DNA of 40,747 nucleotides. Origin: Erysipelotrichaceae bacterium UBA3379 (GTDB lineage Bacteria > Bacillota_I > Bacilli_A > Erysipelotrichales > Coprobacillaceae). The position numbers were made by a program, and so were the translations under genes. Positions 1 through 7,100 of the stretch are shown here, in pieces. The stretch is taken from assembly GCA_002359025.1 (NCBI GenBank), contig DEPZ01000071.1, positions 1 through 40,747 of the forward strand, in the 5' to 3' direction. The notes under the pieces were generated by a model, which had not been told where the DNA came from, did no database searches, and worked only from the letters and a program-made list of their open reading frames with translations. Each line of letters begins with the position of its first letter. Within the stretch, counting starts at the first letter, position 1.

Positions 1-242
1 TCTAATTTAGCAAGTTGTTTCATTGCACTTTTAACAGTGTTAGGAATATCATGTAATTTTAAATCCAAGAAAATACTATGTCCTTTTTCTTTGATCATTT
101 TAATCATTTCAATTCCTTCACCATAAAAAAGCTCCATACCTACTTTGACATAAAGTTTTTCATCTTGAAATTGATTTAAGAATTTTTCTACTTCTTCTTT
201 AGTTTGGAAATCTAAAGCTATGCAAATTCTACTATCAGTCAT
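1..242 (-). CDS. pyrF: Orotidine 5'-phosphate decarboxylase, N-terminal part (cut by the left edge)
   Basis: This enzyme decarboxylates OMP to UMP, the last step of de novo pyrimidine synthesis, in the cytoplasm. I read 80 codons from an ATG at 242 down to base 1. The protein starts MTDSRICIALDF, the usual first beta strand with its substrate-binding aspartate. It reaches the family signature DLKLHDIPNTV near residues 60-70, which carries the catalytic Asp-Lys-Asp residues. A GGAGG ribosome binding site lies about 10 bases upstream of the ATG. The rest of the gene lies outside the window, so completeness cannot be judged. No other pyr gene is visible, but pyr neighbours could lie to the left. 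Identification is firm from the signature. Confidence 0.95.
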   Translation of the reverse strand, partial: MTDSRICIALDFQTKEEVEKFLNQFQDEKLYVKVGMELFYGEGIEMIKMIKEKGHSIFLDLKLHDIPNTVKSAMKQLAKL

Positions 243-365
243 ACAATACCTCCAAGTCACATTTTTCATTATTATACCATATATTATAAAAAATCATATC
301 AAAAATATGAATTTTATATAAAAAGTCCCATCCATACCTCCTTTAACATCCTAATCACTTCATAT

Positions 366-400
366 CATAAAAAAGAGAAACCACATAGCGTTGTTTCTCT
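366..400 (-). terminator. Rho-independent terminator of the SGNH lipoprotein gene
   Basis: An 8-bp stem (AGAGAAAC at 374-381 pairing with GTTTCTCT at 393-400) is followed on the minus strand by a T-run. The stem overlaps the stop codon of the gene it closes. The 243-365 stretch between it and pyrF holds only the pyrF upstream region, with AT-rich -10-like boxes (TATAAT at 271-276, minus strand). Confidence 0.8.
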
Positions 401-1328
401 ACTGTTTTTGAATATATGACATATATTCATCATAAAGTTCATTATATTGTTTGTATGTTTGAGACTGTCTTTTATCTTCGATAGAATAGTTTTGTGAGAT
501 GTATTGTCCAAGAAAATGTGTCATTTTCGTTGCTCCAGAATAATTCAAATGATTTCCTGCATCTCTTGAATCTGTCAACCAGCTAAAATTTGTATTGTAT
601 TGATTTGTATTAAAATCAATGAATGGAACTTCGTACTGATCAGCAAGTTTTTGAACCATTTGATGTCTTTTGGAAGTTGCTGTTGTTTGTGATGGTAACC
701 AAACAAACAAAACCTCACATTGATTTTGTTTAGCCAATTCTATCATACGTGGAAGATATTGAGTTGTCATAGAAACAATACCTTTCTTCTTTGTTTGATT
801 CATATAAGAAAAGCCATCATAATAAGGTTCTACTGTATTATTATAATAAAATCCCCCATATAACATACGATTTGGAAAACGTGATTCATTATAAAACTTT
901 TCTTGTTTTATCTTTTCCCACTCACTTGTATTCTTTAATAAAGGATAACAATATTTCTTTGCAGTATAAGCATAGCCTTCAGGTTCAATAGCTTTTTCTC
1001 TTTTATCAAAAAACATATCAACCTCTAAAAGAAGAACTTTTGGACTATGATATGTAAAAGCTAATTTCATCATTTCATAACTTAATTTCATATTTAACAT
1101 GGGTGCTCCTGCATTAAAAGCAGTCATGCCTGTTTCATGCCATAACTGCATTGGATTAAATCCACTATATAAATCACTGTTACCAATTGCAAGGATATCC
1201 AGTTTTTCAATTTCTTCTTTGTTTTGTTTATATTGCACAACTTTCTCATCTTGGGTATGTTGTTGACATCCTGACAAAAACAATGTGAATGCTATAAAAA
1301 TAGCTAACTTTTTTACCAATAAACTCAT
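399..1328 (-). CDS. SGNH-hydrolase-like surface lipoprotein
   Basis: This is a 309-residue lipoprotein. Residues 1-20 form a lysine-then-hydrophobic signal peptide ending in the lipobox LSGC, with Cys21 as the lipidation site, so the protein should sit on the outer face of the membrane. The mature part begins its fold with ILAIGNSD (Ser51), resembling block I of SGNH/GDSL esterases. It ends with DSRDAGNHLN, giving an Asp and His260 in the position of the family's C-terminal D-x-x-H. Such proteins (DltD and acyl-esterase relatives) act on cell-surface polymers; the substrate here is unknown. A strong AGGAGG precedes the ATG. It is divergent from a lipid/polysaccharide flippase, which fits an envelope role. 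No dlt genes are nearby, so I do not call it DltD. Confidence 0.75.
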   Translation of the reverse strand: MSLLVKKLAIFIAFTLFLSGCQQHTQDEKVVQYKQNKEEIEKLDILAIGNSDLYSGFNPMQLWHETGMTAFNAGAPMLNMKLSYEMMKLAFTYHSPKVLLLEVDMFFDKREKAIEPEGYAYTAKKYCYPLLKNTSEWEKIKQEKFYNESRFPNRMLYGGFYYNNTVEPYYDGFSYMNQTKKKGIVSMTTQYLPRMIELAKQNQCEVLFVWLPSQTTATSKRHQMVQKLADQYEVPFIDFNTNQYNTNFSWLTDSRDAGNHLNYSGATKMTHFLGQYISQNYSIEDKRQSQTYKQYNELYDEYMSYIQKQ

Positions 1329-1416
1329 AAATATACCTCCTACATCATTATTCTATAAAAAACTTGTGTATTTTCCATGGAATTCGTGATTTTTTTATTT
1401 TATTTTCACATATAAA

Positions 1417-1443
1417 TGATATAATCTATTTTTAGCAAAGGAG
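1417..1443 (+). promoter_or_regulatory. Extended -10 promoter and RBS of the flippase gene
   Basis: TATAAT at 1420-1425 is preceded by TG at 1417-1418 (extended -10). No good -35 is seen in the T-rich stretch before it. An AAAGGAG ribosome binding site lies at 1437-1443, eight bases before the ATG at 1451. Confidence 0.65.
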
Positions 1444-1450
1444 AAATCAT

Positions 1451-3022
1451 ATGAAACATTCTAAATCTATTATTAAACAAGCTTCTATTCTTGCTGTGGC
1501 AGGAATATTGGTCAGAATTATCGGGCTTTTATATAGAAGTCCCTTAACTGCTATTATTGGTCCAGAAGGGATGGGATACTATTCAAGTGCTTATAATATA
1601 TATGCTCTTATCTTGTTAATATCGTCTTATAGTATTCCTACAGCTATTTCTAAATTGATTTCAGAGAAACTCACATTGCATCAATATCGTTATGCAAAGA
1701 AGATTCTGTATGGTTCACTGATTTATATTACGGTTGTAGGGGGAAGTTTTTCAATTATTACATTTATAATTGCACCATTTATTCTTCCTGAAGCTTCAGT
1801 ACCGGCATTACGTGTACTTTGCCCAACTATTTTCTTATCTGGTTTACTAGGTGTTTTTAGAGGGTATTTTCAAGCGCATCGCATTACACTTTATACTTCA
1901 ATTTCACAGATTATTGAACAAATCTTTAATGCGGTTGTATCTGTTATTGCAGCATATTTATTTATTCAACCATTTTTAAATGCTGATCATACATTAATGA
2001 GTAGTATGGGGGCTTCTGGTAGCGCTCTTGGTACTGGTATTGGTGTTCTCGCTGCACTGATTTATATGTTGATTTTGTTCTTTACAAAAAAGCAAAAATA
2101 TTCATCTGATCAAGATGATTATGAAGAATCATATAAAAAGATTTTGGTCACTATCTTAAATATTGTGACTCCTATCATTCTTGCAACTTGTGTATACAAT
2201 ATCATTTCAACAATAGATATGTATCTTTTATACTTTGCATTAGGTTCAGATAAAGAGATATCAACATTATGGGGTGTTTATGCAGGACAATATATTGTTC
2301 TTCAAAATGTACCTATTGCTCTTGCATCTGCATTATCTACAGCATCAATTCCAGCTATTTCTGGATTATGGGTAAGTCATCAATATAAAGAAACAAGAAG
2401 ACAAATTCATTCTAATATTCGTATTGCTATGTTGATTTTGATTCCATCTGCAGTAGGTATGGCTGTTTTATCATATCCTATTATTTCTCTTATTTTCCCT
2501 CAAAAATCAACAATTATGATTTCATCAAAACTGCTTGCTTTTGGTTCTCCAGCAATCGTATTCTATGGTTTATCTACACTTACAAATGGTATCTTACAAT
2601 CGCTAGGACTTGTTCGTACACCATTAATAAATGCTACAAAAGCACTTGTTGTTCATTGTCTATTGGTTATTATTTTATTATTTTTTACCCCTCTAGGTAT
2701 CTATGCTTTACTGATTGGAAATTGTACATATGCACTCCATGTTTGTTATTTAAATCAAAAAGCTTTACATATTAAACTCCATCTCAAACCATCTATTAGA
2801 GAACTTTATTTAATTCCATTTATCACTTCTATTGTTATGGGGATCGTTGTTTATTTATCTTATCAGGGATTACAATATCTCTTCCATATAAGATTCATTT
2901 CTTTAGGTGTTTCTATTGTTATAGGTGTTGTGATATATTTTATAGGTATACTTTATTTCTATCAAGATCATATGCAAAGTCTTTCTGACCTTCCATTTGT
3001 CTCACGTTTCATAAAAAAATAG
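1451..3022 (+). CDS. MurJ/SpoVB-like oligosaccharide or lipid flippase (MOP superfamily)
   Basis: This is a 523-residue polytopic membrane protein, about 14 hydrophobic segments by eye, the usual size for the SpoVB/MurJ (polysaccharide biosynthesis, MviN-like) branch of the MOP superfamily. The N-terminus (ASILAVAGILVRIIGLLYR) and the following PLTAIIGPEGMGYYSSAYN are typical of that group, with the conserved Arg and the Gly-rich loop after helix 1. It would move a lipid-linked cell-wall or polysaccharide precursor across the membrane. Whether it is the essential lipid II flippase or a paralogue cannot be told from one window. The gene stands alone with its own promoter and a terminator directly after it. 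Confidence 0.85.
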   Translation: MKHSKSIIKQASILAVAGILVRIIGLLYRSPLTAIIGPEGMGYYSSAYNIYALILLISSYSIPTAISKLISEKLTLHQYRYAKKILYGSLIYITVVGGSFSIITFIIAPFILPEASVPALRVLCPTIFLSGLLGVFRGYFQAHRITLYTSISQIIEQIFNAVVSVIAAYLFIQPFLNADHTLMSSMGASGSALGTGIGVLAALIYMLILFFTKKQKYSSDQDDYEESYKKILVTILNIVTPIILATCVYNIISTIDMYLLYFALGSDKEISTLWGVYAGQYIVLQNVPIALASALSTASIPAISGLWVSHQYKETRRQIHSNIRIAMLILIPSAVGMAVLSYPIISLIFPQKSTIMISSKLLAFGSPAIVFYGLSTLTNGILQSLGLVRTPLINATKALVVHCLLVIILLFFTPLGIYALLIGNCTYALHVCYLNQKALHIKLHLKPSIRELYLIPFITSIVMGIVVYLSYQGLQYLFHIRFISLGVSIVIGVVIYFIGILYFYQDHMQSLSDLPFVSRFIKK

Positions 3023-3026
3023 TAGT

Positions 3027-3053
3027 AAAAAAACCATCAAAATGATGGTTTTT
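3027..3053. terminator. Bidirectional terminator between the flippase gene and ktrA
   Basis: A 9-bp stem, AAACCATCA (3031-3039) pairing with TGATGGTTT (3043-3051), has a three-base loop and is flanked by A-runs on the left and T-runs on the right. It can end transcription of both converging genes. Confidence 0.85.
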
Positions 3054-3054
3054 A

Positions 3055-3714
3055 TTATGAATAATGTTCTAAAAATTGACTCACTTTTTCAGGTTTACCA
3101 ATAACAACAATTCTATCTCCTTCGTTAATTAAATAACGTGGATCAACCTCAGTTTCTGTCTTGCCATTATGACCAATAGCAATCACATTTAATCCAAATC
3201 TCTCTCTTACTTTCATTTCTAAAATAGAATGACCAATCATTTTTGAAGAAGCCTCAATCTCAGTAATCTCAATATCCTTACCTAAAGAAATGAAATCAAC
3301 AAGATTCTGACTTAATATCTTTTTCGCAATTCTCAATGCCATATCTTTTTCTGGATAAACAACTTTTGCACCTAATTTTTCAAGCACCTCACCTTGTTCA
3401 GCACTTGTTGCCTTCGCAAGAACCTTAGGAACACCTAAGTTAATCAAATTTAATGTTGTTAAAATGCTGGTTTCAATTTTATCACCAATACATACCACAG
3501 CAACATCACAATTTTGTACACCCACATCTACCAATACCTCTTTAGTAAGCGTATTTGCAACAAAAGCATACTCAGTATATTCTCTTAACTCTTTGACTCT
3601 TTCTTCATCTCTATCTATACCTATAACCTCTTCGCCTGCTTCAGCCAATGTTTTTGCAAGTGGCATACCAAATCTACCTAATCCAATAATTGCATAACTT
3701 TTTTCTGATTTCAT
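3055..3714 (-). CDS. ktrA: Potassium uptake regulatory subunit KtrA/TrkA (RCK protein)
   Basis: This cytoplasmic gating ring subunit binds nucleotides and controls the KtrB potassium channel-like transporter. The N-terminal RCK_N Rossmann domain shows AIIGLGRFG (GxGxxG) and, at the end of strand 2, an acidic residue in GIDRDEE. The C-terminal third (about residues 140-219) is an RCK_C domain. That domain binds c-di-AMP in several Firmicutes; binding here is not shown. I chose the ATG at 3714 (219 residues) rather than a GTG at 3723, because AGGATAGGTG sits at proper distance from the ATG while the GTG directly follows the ktrB stop. It is co-transcribed with ktrB, which ends at 3724. Confidence 0.93.
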   Translation of the reverse strand: MKSEKSYAIIGLGRFGMPLAKTLAEAGEEVIGIDRDEERVKELREYTEYAFVANTLTKEVLVDVGVQNCDVAVVCIGDKIETSILTTLNLINLGVPKVLAKATSAEQGEVLEKLGAKVVYPEKDMALRIAKKILSQNLVDFISLGKDIEITEIEASSKMIGHSILEMKVRERFGLNVIAIGHNGKTETEVDPRYLINEGDRIVVIGKPEKVSQFLEHYS

Positions 3715-3723
3715 ACTTATCAC

Positions 3724-5040
3724 CTATCCTATTGATATATTTTCAGTTGAATAAACAGCTGTTTTAGGTTCTTTATAAGCCCCTAAAGTTGCGATTGTTA
3801 ATGCTCCTAAACGACCAATATACATTGTCGCAATAATAATAATTTTTCCTACATCACTTAAATAAGGTGTAATACCTGTTGATAATCCTACAGTACCGAA
3901 TGCTGAAGTACTTTCAAACAATAACTGAATAAAAGTAAAATCCGGTTCTACAATAGTCAATAAAAATGTACTTAAAATCACAACAAGTAATGACAAGAAA
4001 AACACAACGAATGCCTGCATAATAACACTATCAGCTATTTTTCTTTTAAATGCAGTACAATGTTGATGTGTCATCACACTCTTGATTGTATTTGTCATAA
4101 CAAAGAGTGTACTTGTCTTGATACCACCACCAGTTGATCCGGGCGAAGCACCAATAAACATCAAAATAATTAAAACAAATAGTCCGGAACTTGTAAAATC
4201 TCCTAATGTATAAGTAGAAAATCCAGCCGTTCTTGCTGATACACTATGGAAGAAAGCTCCTAACCATGTAATATCTTCTGTCATCTTCAACAAGATTGTT
4301 CCAATCACAATTAAAAATAAACTCACAGTGATAACAGCTTTAGAATGAAATGCTAACTTTTTAAAACATTTTTTATTTTTCACATCGATGATAACTAAAA
4401 AACCTATACCACCAAAAATGATTAATCCGCATGTCACCAAATTCAATAACACATCATTTTGATAGGGTGTCAAATTTCTAAGTCCACCTAAAATATCAAA
4501 TCCCGAGTTATTAAACGCTGCTATAGAATGAAAAGCACTAATTCCTAAAGCTTCTAGTGGAGGATAGTCCTGAACAAATACAAGAAAACTTAATAACATT
4601 CCTATCACTTCAAAGAATAACGTCAACTTCAATACAGACTTAACCAATTTCACAAGCCCGTTATATCCACTTACGTTCCATGATTCCTTAATTAATGTTC
4701 TAGCTTTAAATCCAACACGTTTCCCTGCAGCTAAAATCAAAGAAACACCTACACAGGTTACACCTAAGCCTCCTATTTGAATAAGCAAAGCAACAACTGT
4801 TCTACCAAAAACAGTAAAATGATCAGCCGTATCAATAGCTATCAGCCCTGTCACACAAACAGCACTTGTTGATGTAAATAATGCATCAATAAATGTGACT
4901 TTTGCGCCTTCTTTTACCGACATAGGTGTCATGAGTAATAACGCTCCCATCAAAATCACAAAAGCAAATCCCAATGCTATGAGCTGGGGAGGAGAAGACA
5001 ACTTGATAAAATTTCTCACTTTCTTTACGATCAATTTCAT
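3724..5040 (-). CDS. ktrB: Potassium uptake membrane subunit KtrB/TrkH family
   Basis: This is the potassium-translocating membrane subunit, with four M1-P-M2 repeats as in the TrkH/KtrB superfamily. P-loop/selectivity regions can be read at SAVCVTGL, NNSGFDILGG, SARTAGFST and SAFGTVGLS; each keeps the filter glycine. The SPGSTGGGIKTST stretch is the flexible gating loop of KtrB proteins. I use the ATG at 5040 (438 residues, starting MKLIVKKVRNF), with AAGGTAAGG just upstream. A longer reading frame back to 5121 would run through a perfect 28-bp palindrome and is unlikely to be coding. The gene is followed directly by ktrA. The leader upstream has two terminator-like hairpins, suggesting regulation by attenuation. 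Confidence 0.93.
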   Translation of the reverse strand: MKLIVKKVRNFIKLSSPPQLIALGFAFVILMGALLLMTPMSVKEGAKVTFIDALFTSTSAVCVTGLIAIDTADHFTVFGRTVVALLIQIGGLGVTCVGVSLILAAGKRVGFKARTLIKESWNVSGYNGLVKLVKSVLKLTLFFEVIGMLLSFLVFVQDYPPLEALGISAFHSIAAFNNSGFDILGGLRNLTPYQNDVLLNLVTCGLIIFGGIGFLVIIDVKNKKCFKKLAFHSKAVITVSLFLIVIGTILLKMTEDITWLGAFFHSVSARTAGFSTYTLGDFTSSGLFVLIILMFIGASPGSTGGGIKTSTLFVMTNTIKSVMTHQHCTAFKRKIADSVIMQAFVVFFLSLLVVILSTFLLTIVEPDFTFIQLLFESTSAFGTVGLSTGITPYLSDVGKIIIIATMYIGRLGALTIATLGAYKEPKTAVYSTENISIG

Positions 5041-5070
5041 ACCCTTACCTTTCCTTATACCATATAAAAA

Positions 5071-5098
5071 CAGATTCCATTGCATGCAATGGAATCTG
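5071..5098 (-). terminator. Perfect 28-bp palindrome followed by T-run, in the ktrB leader
   Basis: CAGATTCCATTGCA is followed directly by its exact reverse complement. On the minus strand the stem is followed by TTTTTATA, so it has the shape of an intrinsic terminator only 31 bases before the ktrB ATG. A terminator there makes sense only if read-through is controlled, or if it ends a short leader RNA. It could also be a protein-binding palindrome. Confidence 0.65.
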
Positions 5099-5103
5099 CT
5101 ATA

Positions 5104-5160
5104 AATAAAAAAAGTCAACATACTCTGTTGAATAAATAAAGCTATTGCTTTATGACAGAC
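5104..5160 (-). promoter_or_regulatory. Candidate attenuator in the ktrBA leader RNA
   Basis: On the minus strand there are three pairing possibilities. The first is a 7-bp hairpin ATAAAGC/GCTTTAT (5136-5153). The second is a weak 6-bp stem TCAACA/TGTTGA (5115-5131) followed by CTTTTTTTATTT, a terminator shape. The third is a 5-bp helix TCTGT/ACAGA (5155-5159 with 5124-5128) that would enclose the first hairpin and compete with the second. This mutually exclusive folding is the pattern of attenuators. I could not match it to the ydaO c-di-AMP riboswitch. The ligand or sensor is unknown. Confidence 0.4.
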
Positions 5161-5197
5161 TCCACCACATAATCAACAAAATTCTTCTGATACTATA

Positions 5198-5226
5198 CTA
5201 TTATCACATCACCGATATATAGTCAA
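5198..5226 (-). promoter_or_regulatory. Promoter of ktrBA
   Basis: TTGACT (5221-5226) and TAATAG (5198-5203) are 17 bases apart on the minus strand, with TG one base before the -10. The predicted start near 5191 gives a leader of about 150 nucleotides before the ktrB ATG. Confidence 0.65.
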
Positions 5227-5286
5227 GCTTTTTTACATCTTATGAAAATTATATCATCAAGTTTTAGATTCTTCCTATTTTTAACA

Positions 5287-5320
5287 TAAAAAAACCCCTC
5301 ATACTCCCTAGTATGAAGGA
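5287..5320 (-). terminator. Terminator of the corA-like gene
   Basis: A CATACT/AGTATG stem with a four-base loop is extended by two flanking G-C pairs across a mismatch, and is followed on the minus strand by seven Ts. Together with the ktrBA leader, this accounts for most of the 321-base gene-free stretch 5041-5361. Confidence 0.75.
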
Positions 5321-5361
5321 ACGTCCCCACGCCAAACTATCATAACATAATTTTCGACATT

Positions 5362-6291
5362 TTAAAAGAATTTCTTTTTCTTAAACCAAAATATCGATAC
5401 AGTGATCACACTTATACTTAATATAATGACACCCAGATATCCATAAGGATTTTTTAATTCAGGCATATAATAAAAATTCATTCCATACCATCCAGTAATT
5501 AAAGTTAAAGGCATAAATATACTTGTTAAAACAGTAAATAGTTGCATTGTTTTATTCATATGATAGTCTAACTTTGCTTGATGCGCTTCACTTGCTTGAT
5601 AAAGCAATTCCTTTAACATTTGTGCATTCTTAGATAATCTTTCAATACGACGTGTGAAAATCTCAAAATAACGCATATCATCTTCAACAAATATTTGATG
5701 ATGATTCATTTGAAGTTCTTCTCCAACAGTGACTAAATTATTATAATAGTTTATTAACAATAAAAGTTCTTTGCTTTTTTGTTTTAATTGCCTTGTAAAA
5801 TGAATAGATTCTTCTTTAGAATCATGATTCTCTAATTCTTCTATTTCATTTTGCAAATCTTCCATATAGTTATAATCTCTAGAAATCAACTCACTTAAAA
5901 AATAATAAACCACATGTGTTAAAGACACATCTTCTCCTAAAACATCATCACTTGTCAGTAACAACTCTTCGATATGATGATCTTCATCATCTAAAACAAC
6001 AATCAAGAAACAGTTTTTAAATATAAAAAACGCAAAAGTATCTTTCTTCATAAATATACTCTTAGAATTAATAAGGTTAATAATGCCAAAATAATAATTT
6101 TTATGTGGAATCATCTCATTTTGTTCAAACAATGAAGAAACTTCACAGCGTTCAACAAATTGTGGTGAAATACAAAACAAATGATATGTCTGCTTCAATT
6201 CCTCTAAATCCATCACACCTATGTACATATGATGTTCATCCATATCTTCAATAGAAACCTGTATTTTTTTATTATCAATTTGATATATCAT
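5362..6291 (-). CDS. corA: CorA-type divalent metal ion transporter
   Basis: This is a 309-residue CorA/MIT-family protein, likely a pentameric Mg2+ (or other divalent cation) channel in the cytoplasmic membrane. The N-terminal two thirds is a soluble alpha/beta and long-helix domain. The C-terminus has two membrane helices. The signature GMN lies in GWYGMNF near residue 270, at the end of helix 1. The external loop after it carries acidic MPEL, as in CorA relatives, and the protein ends in a lysine-rich KKKK tail. It is transcribed alone, with its own terminator. Ion specificity cannot be told from sequence; Co2+, Ni2+ or Zn2+ transport is possible in this family. Confidence 0.9.
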   Translation of the reverse strand: MIYQIDNKKIQVSIEDMDEHHMYIGVMDLEELKQTYHLFCISPQFVERCEVSSLFEQNEMIPHKNYYFGIINLINSKSIFMKKDTFAFFIFKNCFLIVVLDDEDHHIEELLLTSDDVLGEDVSLTHVVYYFLSELISRDYNYMEDLQNEIEELENHDSKEESIHFTRQLKQKSKELLLLINYYNNLVTVGEELQMNHHQIFVEDDMRYFEIFTRRIERLSKNAQMLKELLYQASEAHQAKLDYHMNKTMQLFTVLTSIFMPLTLITGWYGMNFYYMPELKNPYGYLGVIILSISVITVSIFWFKKKKFF

Positions 6292-6306
6292 AATATCCTT
6301 CTTTCA

Positions 6307-6338
6307 TAAAAAAATAGAGGTCTCCCCTCTATTTTTTA
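6307..6338 (-). terminator. Terminator after the stand-alone acyl carrier protein gene
   Basis: A 10-bp stem AAAATAGAGG (6311-6320) pairs with CCTCTATTTT (6326-6335) around a five-base loop, and overlaps the ACP stop codon. Flanking A and T runs let it work on the minus strand. Confidence 0.85.
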
Positions 6339-6550
6339 GAATCAATTAAATGTAACAAATCTTGAACAGTGTTTAATTTTAATAATTCTTCATCTTCAAA
6401 TTCAACACCAATTTCTTCTTCCAATTCAAAAACCAAATCTACTAAATCTAAAGAATCAATTCCTAATTCTTTAAAATTAGAATCCTTTGTTAATTCTTTC
6501 CCCTGTAACTTTGGTTCCAATCTTTCTTTTAACTTATCAAAATATTCCAT
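6329..6550 (-). CDS. Acyl carrier protein, stand-alone paralogue
   Basis: This 73-residue acyl carrier protein carries acyl chains on a phosphopantetheine arm attached to Ser33 in the motif GIDSLDLVDL. It is strongly acidic and has the four-helix ACP pattern, with helix 2 FELEEEIGVEFEDEE. It is separate from the fatty acid operon, which has its own acpP at 18839-19063. This copy has the more classical DSLDLVDLVFELE helix 2, whereas the operon copy reads DSLAAVELSLDLE. It may serve fatty acid synthesis, lipid transfer or another acyl route. A GAGGTGAC ribosome binding site lies before the ATG. The GIY-YIG gene lies 34 bases upstream and may be co-transcribed. Confidence 0.92.
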   Translation of the reverse strand: MEYFDKLKERLEPKLQGKELTKDSNFKELGIDSLDLVDLVFELEEEIGVEFEDEELLKLNTVQDLLHLIDSKK

Positions 6551-6584
6551 TTCTTAGTCACCTCTCCATGTATTATATCCACAT

Positions 6585-6914
6585 TTATATAAAATTACAA
6601 TACCTCTGCTCATCTTGTCTTTGATATTTTTGTATATCAATCTTACAAGACAATAAAGCATCTAAACAATTTTCACTAATCAAAAGTTCTTTTTTATCTT
6701 TTGATAACTGCTTTATATAATATTCCAGTTTTGATGCTTCACTCCTATTTTCACAACACCACAAAGCTTCTAATGTCTTTGCATGATGAGATTTGGTATA
6801 CTTAGCACATTGAGGAAGTCTAAAAAAATGTTCTTTTAATCTTTTTTCAATTTGATTTGTAATACCTGTATATAATGAATGATCCTGACACCTTAATATA
6901 TAAACATAATACAT
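6585..6914 (-). CDS. GIY-YIG nuclease-fold protein, UPF0213/YhbQ-like
   Basis: This is a small one-domain protein of the GIY-YIG superfamily. The two motif strands read YYVYILRC and LYTGIT at the N-terminus, followed by the conserved Arg in EKRLKEH and the metal-binding Glu in ASKLEYYIKQL. Family members of about 100 residues (YhbQ/YazA type) have weak or uncertain nuclease activity, so a role in DNA repair is only suggested. I prefer the ATG at 6914 (109 residues), which places the GIY strand at the very N-terminus as in relatives; an in-frame GTG at 6938 overlaps a -10-like TATAAT. It is the likely first gene before the small ACP. Confidence 0.85.
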   Translation of the reverse strand: MYYVYILRCQDHSLYTGITNQIEKRLKEHFFRLPQCAKYTKSHHAKTLEALWCCENRSEASKLEYYIKQLSKDKKELLISENCLDALLSCKIDIQKYQRQDEQRYCNFI

Positions 6915-7061
6915 ACTATCACCATATCTATTATACACAAAAATAACATCTTATACATAATATAACCATATTTTTAGATAATTATTCATACATACACATA
7001 AATTACACATCTTTTCCACAGTATCTTCATATCCAATTAGTATACTTTGTATAGAATTTTT

Positions 7062-7094
7062 GGTTAATTTCATTAACCTTTATATAAGGAGGAA
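7062..7094 (+). promoter_or_regulatory. Hairpin/palindrome and RBS upstream of asnB
   Basis: GGTTAAT-TTC-ATTAACC (7062-7078) is a perfect 7-bp inverted repeat just before the AAGGAGG ribosome binding site (7088-7094). It could be an operator or an RNA hairpin near the start. A -10-like TATACT lies at 7041-7046 without a clear -35. No T-box features were seen. Confidence 0.4.
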
Positions 7095-7100
7095 TATATA

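Noticed and set aside
791..991. Plus-strand 66-residue frame inside the lipoprotein gene
   Set aside because: It is antisense to a clear gene, without a ribosome binding site or a recognisable protein.
399..1328. Calling the SGNH lipoprotein DltD
   Set aside because: No dltA, dltB or dltC nearby, and the protein has a lipobox in place of the usual DltD membrane anchor.
5041..5121. N-terminal extension of KtrB from a start at 5121
   Set aside because: The extension reads through the perfect palindrome and has no similarity to KtrB starts; the ATG at 5040 has its own ribosome binding site.
5041..5226. A ydaO-type c-di-AMP riboswitch before ktrB
   Set aside because: The conserved core of that class could not be found in the leader; only simple hairpins are visible.
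6939..7100. T-box leader for asnB
   Set aside because: The gap is only 162 bases and holds no T-box sequence or long terminator; only a 7-bp inverted repeat is seen.
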